Of a stretch of DNA of 60,000 nucleotides, positions 1 through 12,100 are shown piece by piece; position 1 is the first letter of the stretch, and the number at the start of each line of letters is the position of its first letter. Source of the stretch: Mesostigma viride. Lineage: Eukaryota; Streptophyta; Mesostigmatophyceae; Mesostigmatales; Mesostigmataceae. Position numbers and translations under genes: made by a program. The notes below the pieces were generated by a model. The model was not told the origin of the DNA and searched no databases. It saw nothing but the letters and a program-made list of their open reading frames with translations. The stretch lies in contig RPFO01000231.1 of assembly GCA_009746045.1 (NCBI GenBank), forward strand, positions 1,427,340-1,487,339, in the 5' to 3' direction.

Positions 1-123
1 CCCATATGCTGTCCGTGTGCAGGACCATACATCAGAGCAAAGGATGGCATAGGTCCCATCCTCCCGTCTTCGAGTAATCTGTCTCAACATACCGTGGTTT
101 GCACCTTTTTCACTTCCCGGCAG

Positions 124-195
124 GAACCTGGATACCAACCAGCTGTCTGGCACGATCCCACCGGAGCTGGGGTCTCTATCCAGTCTTGCTGACCT
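124..195 (+). CDS. LRR exon 1 of the array (72 bp)
   Basis: Acceptor cccggcag before 124, donor gtaag at 196. It reads G + [20 protein letters not shown]... + CT, one 24-residue plant-type LRR (L-x-x-N-x-L-S-G-x-I-P). Sequence upstream in 1-123 is the same intron as in later cassettes, so more exons probably lie before the window. Confidence 0.8.
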
Positions 196-3100
196 GTAAG
201 GGCCCTGTCAACCCCAATCCTGTTTGCAATCAGCTTTATTTTATATGATGTCATCAAATGCTTGCGATGGTTGCTGCATCATATCAACGACCATTTTTCT
301 CTGGAACCATAAACATGCAATGGCTGCTCTAGTTTGTGCTTGAAATGAAATGTTAACCAGAACAGTAGGCAGCACCATGTTGTCCAGCTGGAAAAGCCCA
401 ACAGCCTCATCTGGACCTGCAATAGTTCAACGAGCTGCATGGCTGCGTTTACTGTTGCCGCTAAGTATAGTGTTTTCGTCCTGAACAGCTCCATGCATAC
501 CAGCACTGCCATGAGCAGGTCCTGGAGCATATACACATGAAGCGCCCATATGCTGTCCGTGTGCAGGAGCATACATCAGAGCAAAGGATGGCATAGGGTC
601 CCATCCTCCCGTCTTCGAGTAATCTGTCTCAACATACTGTGGTTTGCACCTCTTTCACTTCCCGGCAGGAACCTGGATACCAACCAGCTGTCTGGCACGA
701 TCCCACCGGAGCTGGGGTCTCTATCCAGTCTGGCTGACCTGTAAGGGCCCTGTCAACCCCAATCCTGTTTGCAATCAGCTTTATTTAATATGATGTCATC
801 AAATGCTTGCGATGGTTGCCGCATGATATCAACGACCGTTTTTCTCTGGAACCATAAACATGCAATGGCTGCTCTAGTTTGTGCTTGAAATGAAATGTTA
901 ACCAGAACAGTAGGCAGCACCATGGTGTCCAGCTGGAAAAGCCCACCAGCCTCATCTGGACCTGCAATAATTCAACGAGCTGAAAGTGCTGCTTTTTTTG
1001 TTGCCACTAAATTAAGTGGTTTCGTCCTGAACACCTCCATGCATACCAGCACTGCCATGAGCAGGTCCTGGACCATATACACATACCGCCCATATGCTGT
1101 CCGTGTGCAGGACCATACATCAGAGCAAAGGATGGCATAGGGTCCCATCCTCCCGTCTTCGAGTAATCTGTCTCAACATACCGTGGTTTGCACCTTTTTC
1201 ACTTCCCGGCAGGAACCTGGATACCAACCAGCTGTCTGGCACGATCCCATCGGAGCTGGGGTCTCTATCCAGTCTGGCTGACCTGTAAGGGCCCTGTCAA
1301 CCCCAATCCTGTTTGCAATCAGTTTTTTTTTTTACGATGTCATCAAGTGTTTGCGATAGTTGCTGCATGATATCGATGACCGTTTTTGTCTCGAACCATG
1401 AAGTGCGAAGTCTGCTTTATTTGGTGCTTTAAATATAATGGTAACCATAACAATAGACAGCATCACGTTGTCCAGCTGTAGAACCCCACCAGCCTAGTCT
1501 GGACCTGCAATAATTCAACGAGCTGACAGTGCTGCGTTTACTGTTGCCGCTAATTATTGTGTTTTTGTGCTGAACACCTCTAATAACACCAGCACTCTGT
1601 GCCATAAGCAGGTCCTGGTGCGCATACACATTGAGCGCCGATATCCTGTCCATGTGCAGAACCATACATCAGAGCGGGGGTCCCATCCTCCCGTCTCTAA
1701 TAATCTGTGGTCCTGCTCATACTGTGTGCACTCTTTTTGCCACTGCCCCGCAGGAACTTGGGTACCAACCAGCTGTCTGGCTCGATCCCACGGGCGCTGG
1801 GGTCTCTATCTCGCCTGGCTGGCCTGTAAGGGACCGTCCTGTCAACCCCAATGCTCTTTGCAATCAGTTAAATTATATATGACGTCATCAAATGCTTGCG
1901 ATGGTTGCTGCATGGTATCGATGACCACTTTTCTCAGGAACGATGAACGATGAACGTGCAATGGCTGCTCTAGTTTGTGCTTGAGACTGTATTATAAAGA
2001 GAGCAATACGTAGTACAGCTGGACAAGCCCACCAGCCTAATCTGGACCTGCAATACTTCAACGAGCTGACAGAGCTGCTTTTTTTGTTGCCACCAATTTC
2101 ACTTAAGTGTTTTCATCCTGAACACCATCCATTCATACCAGCACTGCCATTAGTAGGTCCTGGAGCACATACACACTGAGCGCCCATACCCTGTCCATTG
2201 TGCAGGAGCATACATCAGAACGATGACATAGGGTCCCATCCTCCCGTCTTTAACATTGAATCTCCTACTGATCTGTTGGTCCTGCACATACGTGTGCACT
2301 TTTGTTGTTGCCCGGCAGGAACCTGGATACCAACAAGCTGTCTGGCACGATTCCACCGGAGCTGGGGTCTCTATCCAGCCTGGCCGGCCTGTAAGGGTCC
2401 TGTCAACCCCAATCCTGTTTGCAATCAGTTTGATTTTATATGATGCCAGCAAGTGCTTGCGACGGTTGCTGCATTAAATCGATGACCATTTTTCTCTGGA
2501 TCATTGATGGCGGAAGTCCTGCTCTAGTTTGTTCTTGAAATAAAACGGTAACCAGATCGATAGCACCACGTTGTCAAGCTGTTGAAGCGTCCCAGCCTAA
2601 ACAGGGCCTGCAATAATGCAACGAGCTTTACAGTACTGCATTTACTGTTGTCGCTAATTATAGTGTTTTTGTGCTGAACACCTCCAATAATACCGGCACT
2701 GCCATGAGCACGTCCTGGAGCACATTGACACAGCGCCCATATCCTGTCCATATGCAGGACCACCTTACATCAGAGCTGGAATGACGTAGGGTCCCATCCT
2801 CCCGTCTCTAACAGTCTCTGTGGTCCTGCACATACGTGTGCACTCTTGTCACTGCTCGGCAGGAACCTGGATACCAACAAGCTGTCTGGCACCATCCCGC
2901 CGGAGCTGGGGTCTCTCTCAAGTCTGGCTGGCCTGTAAGGGCCCTGTCAACCCCAATCCTGTTTGCAATCAGTTTGATTTAATATGGCGTCATCAAGTGC
3001 TTGCGATGGTTGCTGCATGATATCGATGACCATTTTTTCTCATGAACAATGATCGTGTAATTTCTGCTCTAGTTCTGGAATTAAAATGTTAATCTGAACA

Positions 3101-6100
3101 ATAGGTATCACCACATTGTCCAGCAGTAGCAGCTTAATTAGCAGCCTAAACTGGGCCTGCCGTAATGCAACGAGCTGACACGGCTGCATTTACTGTAGCG
3201 GCTAATTAAAGTGTTTTCGTGCTGAATACCTCCAATAATACTGACACTGCCATGAGCAGGTCCTGGAGCACTACACACACACCGCCCATATGGTGCCCAT
3301 GTGCAGGACCTTACATCAGAGCAGGGGATGACATAGGGTCTCATCCTCCTGTCTATGACAAATCTGCGGTCCTGCACGCACCGTGTGCACTTTTTGTCAC
3401 TGCCCGGCAGGAACCTGGATACCAACCAGCTGTCTGGCTCGATCCCACCGGAGCTAGGGTCTCTGTCCAGTCTGACCAACCTGTAAGGGTCCTGTCAACC
3501 CCAATCCTGCTTGCGATTATTTTTTCGAGATGACATCAACAAGCGCCTGTGATGGTCGCTGCATGATATCGATGACCATTTTTCTCATGAACAATTAGCG
3601 TGAAATTGCTGCTCTAGTTTGTTCTTGAATTTAATTGGTAAACAGAGCAATAGATAGCACCATGTTGTCAAGCTGTGGAAGCCCACCAGCCTAAACTGAA
3701 GCTGCAATAACGCAAGGACGTTTACAGTGCTGCGTTTACTGTTGTTGCTAATTTTAATGTTTTCATGCTGAACACCTCTAATAATACCGGCACTGCCGCG
3801 AGCAGGTCCTGGAGCACTATACACACACCGCCTATATCCTGTCCATGTGGAGGACCATACATCGGAGCAGGGGATGACAGGGTCCCATCCTCCCATCTCT
3901 GAGAAATCTGTGGTTCTGCACATTCCGTGTGCACTTTTTGTCACTGCCCGGCAGGAACCTGGATACCAACCAGCTGTCTGGCTCGATCCCACCGGAGCTA
4001 GGGTCTCTATCCAGTCTGAACAACCTGTAAGGGTCCTGTCAACCCCAATCCTGTTTGCAATCAGTTTTTCTGTTTGATAGGAAGTCATCAAGTGCTTGTG
4101 ATGGTTCCTGCAGGATATCGATGACCATTTTTCTCTGGAACAATGATCGTGTAATGGCTGCTCTATTTGGTTCTTGGAATTTCATGGTAACCAGAACAAT
4201 AGGCTGCACCACGTTGTAACGCTATAGAAGCTTACCAGCCTAAACTGGACATGCAATAATTCAACGAGCGGACAATGTGCTGCGTATTCTGTTATCGCTA
4301 TCTATAGGGTTTTGGTGCTGAACACCTCCATTCATACCAGCAATGCCATTCGCAGGTCCTGGAGCACATACACACTGAGCGCCCATGTGCTGTCCATGTG
4401 CAGTACCATACACGAGAGCAGGGGATGGCGTAGGGTCCCATCCTCCCATCTCTGAGAAATATGTGGTCCTGCACGTGCCGTGTGCGGCTTTTGTCATTGC
4501 TCGGCAGGGTCCTGAACAACAACCAGCTGTCTGGCACCATCCCACCGGAGCTGGGGTCTCTATCCAGTCTGCAATACCTGTAAGGGTCCTGTCAGCCCAA
4601 ATCCTGTTCGCAAGCAGTCCATTTTTATACTACCATCATGTGCTTGGGGTGGTTGCTGCATGATAATGATGACGATTTTTCTCTTGAATTGTGAACGTGG
4701 GATGGCTGCTCCTAGTTTATTCTTTAAATAAAATGTTTACCAGCGCAACAGGTAGCACTACGTGTCGAAGCTGTAGAAGCCCACCAGACTAAACCGTCAG
4801 ATATTAATGTTAGTTTTATTAAATATCTTTAATTCTGACGCTAAACTACCTGAAAACGCTAAATAAAGCAAGGTAAATGTAAATCAAGTAACGTGCGTCA
4901 TAACTTGCCCGTTAAGGTGAAAGACCACAGTGGCGGAGCACATTTATCAGGCCACCCTGACGCTTGCGAAGGCGCGCAATTTTTTCGGAGGGATGGATGG
5001 CGGCGGGCAGGCGGGGGGGGCGGTGGATGGATGGATGGATGGATGGATGGATGGATGGATGGATGGATGGATGGATGGATGGATGGATGGATGGGGGGGG
5101 GGGGGTTGGGTTACAGTTTGACGTGCAGTTTCCCTGAAATCCTTCAACCCTGTTTTTGTCTTAGTAACCATACTAGCTGCACAGAGTCATGTGTTTGCTC
5201 CAAGATCTACCATCCAACTAGTAGACGCCAATGAAATGCTCAAGTTGCGTCCCCACGTCACACGCTGTCCAAACAAATAAATTGGCCTCGCAAATTCTTC
5301 AAAATGTGCTCTGCCAGATACTTGATTCTCGCGTGTGCTCCCCTGTCTGCTTTCTAGTAGCTACCAAACAGCAAGGAAAATGTGACTAAATATTATTTGA
5401 CTGACAGACGTGCTTCTTTAGCAGTAAAAAACAAAGAAATATAACATCTTTGGCTGAAAATGTGCTTTACTGGCGGTAACAATAGTGCCGCCGACTGGGT
5501 TATACCATACAAACAAAGAATTATTAAATCGCACAGTTAGTTCAACTGTAGTTCGAAAAACACACAAACAAACAAGATATTAAAATGCGCGGGCCTGTAT
5601 GTAGTACTTCCAATCAATAAAACGTAATGATCTAATCCCATCGGGCCTTTCGGCTGAACTGAATGATTACGAACAGTGCGGACGGTGTAAACTGATGCTG
5701 TTATACCGCAAGGAGCTATACAGTGCGGCGTTGACTGTTGTCGCTAATGAGAGTGTTTTCGTGCTGAACACCTCTAGTAATACCGGCCCACTTCCATGAG
5801 CAGGGTCCTGGAGCGCGTATACACAGCGCCCATATCCTGTCCGTGTGCAGGACCATACATGCGAGCAGCGGATCACATAGGGTCTCATCCTCCCATCTCT
5901 GAGCAATCCGTGGTCCTGCACGTGTGCACTCTTGTCACTGCTCGGCAGGGTCCTGAACTACAACCAGCTTTCTGGCTCGATCCCACCGGAGCTGGGGTCT
6001 CTATCCAGTCTGGCCGGCCTGTAAGGGTCCTGTCAAACCAAATGCTGTTTGCAAGCAGTTTATTTTTATATGACGTCATCAAGTGCTTGTGATGGTTGCT

Positions 6101-9100
6101 GCATGATATCAATGGCCATTTTTCTGTGGAACCCTGAACGTGCAATGGCTGCTATAGTTTTTGCTTGAAATATAATGGATACCAGAGCATTAGGTAGCAC
6201 CACGCACAGCTGTAGAATCCCACTAGCCTAAATTGATGCTGCAATAACGCAAGGAGCTGTACAGTGCTGCGTTTACTGTACCGCGATGTGCGTAGTAATC
6301 ACTGATGACATGGTGGCTGACCCATTGGCAAGGAAAAATGGCCATGGCTATGTATGGTCCCTGTATGCGTCATCATTTAATGAAAGAGCTAGTATTCCTT
6401 TGTGCATATCAAGTAACGCGTTATAGGTTGTATACACTAGGCACCCTGGTTAGAAGCTAACATTTCTCCCTCTTGCTGCGGTGGGCGTGATGCATTATCA
6501 GGGTATGCGGAGCCAACCCACTGCAGACGACGGGCCTGGACTGCCCTGGTGCGTGTTTTCTTGCTTCTCAGGGTGACGTCTACCGCACCCTTCATGCTGA
6601 TGGACTTGGGCATATGCGGCCGTAGGGCAGGCGCTAGTCTTATCCAGCAAGATCCTCTTGGGGTGTGAGCTTGAAAGTAAGATGGATGAGCTCTTGCGGA
6701 AGCTCTTTACTCTTAACGTGTGGCACTGTCTACAGGCACTACAACTTTTGTTTAGAAGCGGTTTCAAAGTAAGTTTAAGCTCCCTGGGCTTGGTAATCTA
6801 ATGTCTAGCCTTGGGCTGGGGACAAAGGCACGGGGACTACAGGTTCATGGAAGCCAGCTCCATAGCGATTTACCGCGGCATATCAAGAAGGGGCTTTGAT
6901 GATGACGACGAGGCGGAGAGTCTCATGTGGTATTGGAAGATAGCTTCAAGTTTTGTTACCTCTACAGGTCAATATGCCCAAGTTGACGGTGTAACACAGA
7001 GTTTCTTTGGTCCTCGATAGCCATGTGTGTAGTATGCTCTTGCAAATGCGGAAGTAAGGGAAGTGGGAAAACGGTGCTTTGTCGATGTAACATGGTAGAC
7101 CTGTTTTTCGCCGAGGCGCTAGCCTTCGTCGCAAGTGTCATGGCGCATACATACCACGCATTCCTCAGACAGATACATATTCCAGATGGAGGGAAGTAGT
7201 GGATGCCGTTGGAATTTCCATGTGCTTGGAGAGCTGCAAACTCAAGACTGCCTTCTCCGAGCACTTCCAGTTGTGCAATGTGCTGCTTGCTTGATGCCCT
7301 CCCCTAATGTTGTGGCTTCTGAGTGCTTGTTCTGCATGTGCACATCTTAACCCCCTTTCGCGCACGTTGGAGTGCAGTGTGCGTGGACAGTGGTGACGAC
7401 CAAGACTTTGGGTGCACCACTGACAAGCCGGTCTGCACGGGCGACAGCTGCATTGGTGCGTCGGTGCTTGTGATGCTTGGGCCAGTGGACCACTTTTTTG
7501 AAATGCTTTTCTGTTCTGTGCTGGTTGCGCATCAGACCTTGACTAATGGAGTAGGTCAGCAAGGGGCGTACCTGATAGTTCCTGACTGTATCTGCCTGAG
7601 GCATGCCTGTGTGTCTGTCATAACCGCCCGTGTGGCTTTTGTTGGGACGAGCTCATCATCCCCACCAGCGGAGATTACTTGCTTGTAAGAGCTTGGCCCA
7701 CGGGTTCGCAGGCAGCAGGCACGCTTGCAATCAGTAGGCGTAATCTGCCCTCCGGACCTAAGTGATGTCCCCTGGCTCGGGTCAAGATGATCGTGAGGTG
7801 GGCATGGCCAATCAGGGGAAGCTAATGGTGGTGTCTGACACAGCAGGTCACCATATACTTGTTATTGCCATCCTGTTATGCCGCGCATGCACCACACACA
7901 TCATGCGTCAAAGCATCTGTTCGGATGGGAGGAGCGCTGTAGATCCTCCACTCGTTGCTGTGCAGGCCGTGCACGCTGGCCGAAGGGTCTCAAGAATCCT
8001 GGCCCAAGAGGGGTTCATATATTCTACACGGACTTATCCAGTCTACACTAGGACCATGCACAGCCGCTCAAGCTGGTTGACCACCTAACATTCTTTCTCT
8101 CTTTCTTCATATGGCGCCATGCTTCCTTCTTGCTGGCTCCAGCTTGCACGAACAGCGATCTAGGCAGTGGTGCTTCCAACGGGGGTGTCTTGCCTGATCT
8201 CCGTTCTGCGTGGGTGTTGCTTGCGCGGGCACGTTGACTGCTGTCTCTATCCCGAAGTGATGTTGTTGCACATCCGTGTAGACTCCATGGCGGGTTGTAA
8301 CCATGACCATGTACATCCCCTCAGGCATCGTAAAGTTTGCGCCCGCAGCCCGCCGCTGTGTTGGTCTTGAATTTTCCATCTCTGTTGGTGTGTGTGCATG
8401 GCCGGTGCTTGCTTCAGTTTGCCAGGATAACAACGTTGGCAGCGCCACAAATGACTTGGGCTGCGACGGTCCAAGGAACAAGTTCTGCATCAACAGCGCT
8501 TGCGTCTGTACGTGAGCGTGCATTCCGCTGTTCTGCCATTCTCCTCAGCTCCTTGTATGTACCTTGGTGCCCATCATTGACAGGATAGTTACAATTGTGC
8601 GGGTGCCTTATCTTTCCCATGCTCAATCATCGTGTTGAGCTCATGTTGTTATCAAACCATCCTGTGCCCTTTCGTGTCACGTACCACCCTCTTTGACTAG
8701 GTCTGTGTGTGTGAGTCACGCTGCTGATAAGGGTGGTGCTTCTGTCTTTTGCTTGGGCATGGCCCGTGACACTACACTTGCGCAATATGCTGCTTGCTTG
8801 ATGCCGTCCCCCTCTTGTTTTCGTTTTTGTGCTAATTAATTTCTGCGTGTGCACATCTTGTCCCCTTTCGCGCACATTGGAGTGCAGTGTGCGAGGACAG
8901 TGGTGACGGCCAAGACTTGGGCTGCACCACTGACTATCCGGTCTGCACGAGCGGGAGCTGTGGACTTGGTGGGCGCTTGTGGTGGCTGGGCCTGTGCACT
9001 ACTAATTCGAAGTGCTTTATTTCTGTTCTGGCTGGTTGTGCATCAGACCTTGGAGTAGGCTAGCTTGGGCATGAGTCCTTGATCGAGTTGACGTAGTCTG

Positions 9101-12100
9101 CTTCACACTTTACATTCTGTTCTGGAAACTGGTGTCACATGTAGGCGCGAGGTGGAATGTTTAGGGGTTCGATCTGAGTTTTAGATTGAGGTTAAGGGCC
9201 CTTCCACACTTCGATTGAGGTTAAGGGCCCTTCCACACTTGGTCCGATGCATCCAATTTTAATTGGTCACGTTGGTCCCTTCGGAAACCGGGCCGGACTT
9301 ACCGTAGTAGCGCCTATTTCCTCCGTGGAACGCAGGCCGAACTCTCAGCTATGGCCGATTGCCTCCACTGTATGGGGTTAAGTCGTGGGGACGCGGGCAG
9401 TCGCGGGGACGGGCAGTCCGCCGTCGCGTTGTGAGCTACTACGGGCTACTACGTACTTCGGCAACGATACCAATTTGAAATTGGTTTCGCCCAGCCAAAA
9501 TATCGGACAGATCTGAACGTTTTGAGGTACCTAATCGGAAATAGGTGCCAAGCATTGAAGGGTCCGGACCTGAAAATGGAATACGGTCTCATAGAGTGGA
9601 AGGGCCTCCTTTGAAATAGGTCATACACCCCAATAAAACAAATTGGTCCGGACCCAGCGTGGAAGCACCCTAAAACGCACTTTTGCGGGAAACTGGATAT
9701 TTGTTTCCCTGTCCATGTAACTTATTTTCGTAGGCGGTTGGTCAACTTCAATGAACAATTTCTTAGACACTTTTGGTGCCCGACGTCACAGCTTAAGTTG
9801 TTCTTCGTGGCAATAGATTACGTTGTCGTATCTTGTTTATATACAACCGCCCAAAAAGCGAGTAGTCATTGCCATTGGATACAGCGCAGATCTACCGACA
9901 AGTTTTTGTGTTTGACACCATCGTTTACACCAGGGACTCCACGATGTGGGCTGCTATGCTTCTGAGCCAAAGTACGCTAAACATTGTGGACCTTTGTGCG
10001 GAATCGCTGCTGCCAGAGTATCCACTGGGAACTTGGCCTGTAACTTTAGGTTGGTCACCCGTAGCAGATACCAGCCAAATCAAGGTAGGCTATCTGGTAA
10101 CCCTTGATCATTGGTAACAAATATCAGCCTATCCCCATGAATCTGGCTTGGAGGGGTTGAGTCTGGCCTTGCAAGTTGGCTGCTCTGCACGTACGTGAAG
10201 CTGATCGAAGGCCGAGTGGACATGATGGGATGCCTTTTAGAGTGCAGGGTTTGAGTTAAAGATTTGGCATCTTGGATGTTGGATTTTGGGTTCAGATTGG
10301 GTTCTGGGTTTTGGGTTTCAGGTTTAGGGTTTGGTTGTTGAGGCTTAGTTAGGGTTTCTCTTCTGCTGCGCCTTCTCTTTCTAGATATGGCTTTGCTGAA
10401 GAGACTACCCGTGCGAACGTTCTGGCACTTTGAAAAAAAAAAATCTGAGTTTTCTTCGTGATGTGTCTAGATGGAACCTGCTGAGAGTCCTCCCTCTTTC
10501 CATCCTGTGGGGGTGGCTTGACGCAAAGGGCAAGGTGCATGTTCCTCTTCAGCTTTGTAGTGTCAGATGAGGCCAAAGGTGATTCAGGTACGGGAGACAG
10601 AAAAGAACAAAACGGATCATCATGGCTTAAAACAGGATGTGGAACGTACCCTGCAAACAGTCTTCCCAGAGTTTTTTTTTTTAATCTGTTCATTTCAGCT
10701 TGTTTGCTAAAAAGTGAGACAACTCCTGGGGTAGTGTAGCAAGCTCATGGCGCAGAGTTTACTTCTTGCTTAGGACGGGCTCACAATTCCTGGGGCCGAG
10801 CACACAACACATGGCTCCACTTAGAAACAAGGCCAACTCCGCGGGCTGTCTCTGCTCCGAAGCGAACTTTTTCTTATTGCATTATTTTGGGCGCCAGTAG
10901 AACGTGTTAGCATGAGTGCGTGATCACAAGAGATGGGTATGTTCCTTCAGGGGCGGTTGCCAGCAGTCCGGAGGCTAACGTTTGTGTACCATGATTGGAT
11001 GAATGGGGGTGGCACATGTTTGGACGAGATTGTGGGGTGGGCACGTCACCTGACAAATTGCCTCCCCCTGGTGCCCCACACCCTCTCTTCCCCACAGGCT
11101 CGTCCAACCCCAACTGCCTCCTGCCGGCCATCGACACCGAGCTTGCTACCTGCCCCACCTCGCAGGCCGTGCAGGTAACCTCGCGCATCCTGCTGCTCGA
11201 CTGCTTCAGCTATAACATCAGTGCGAGCGACTTGAAGGGCGCGTTCGCCCGCGAGTTGCTCACGGTGGTGCCAGGTTGCGCGATCGACGTGACACTGAGC
11301 ACTGGTGCGGGGACTGGCAAGAGACACCTGCTACAGACGCCCCGCGAAATCATCGTGGCGCTCAAGGTGTATGTGGATGATCTCCCGACAGGAGTTGCCC
11401 TTCTGGATCTCTTGAACTCGCCCACGTTTGGCACGTTTCTGGCCAGCTATTTTGGTGTCGCAGTTGGTGAGGTGCAAACGGTTGAAAATATCCAGGCTGC
11501 GTTCCTCATCCTGTCGTCTGCGACGTCTGACCCCCACTTCATGACATCCCGCGGCGACAAGTTCGACTTCAACGGCAAGGCTGGCCGCAGCTACTGCATC
11601 GTGAGCGACACGCAGCTGCAGGTGAACGCCCGCTTTACGGGGCCTGCGACAGGTATCAACTCCATGGGCGAGCCGGCCAGGGTGTCTGGTGTACGGGGGG
11701 AGGACAAGCGCACGTGGATGGACCAGGTAGCGGTTCTGGCAGGGGAGGACCGTCTGCTGGTGGAGGCTGACAGTCCCGCAAGAGCCTCTTTTGCCACCTC
11801 CCTGGGCATCGTACAGGTTAACGGGGTAAGTGGGCGGTGCTTTAGTTCAGTATGGTTAAGTCCTAAGGGGGGGGGGGGGGGAGGGGGGGGGGGGGGAGGG
11901 GGGGAGGGGGGGGAGGGGGGAGGGGGGGGAGGGGGGGGGAGGGGGGGGAGGGGGGGGAGGGGGGGGAGGGGGGGAGGGGGGGAGGGGGGGAGGGGGGAGG
12001 GGGGGGAGGGGGGGGGGGGGGGGAGGGGGGGAGGGGGGGGCAGAGGGGAGGGAGGGGGGCAGAGGGGGGAGGGGGCAGAGGGGGGGGAGGGGGCAGAGGG

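Larger units (their letters stand above)
1..4760 (+). repeat. Tandem ~545-bp exon+intron cassettes
   Basis: Nine units with periods of 545, 544, 541, 565, 544, 548, 544 and 553 bp between exon starts; a tenth unit lies at about 5690-6290. Intron landmarks recur in each unit, for example 'atgcttgcgatggttgctgc' and 'gccatgagcaggtcctgga'. Intron conservation shows that whole genomic cassettes were duplicated, not just exons. Confidence 0.9.
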
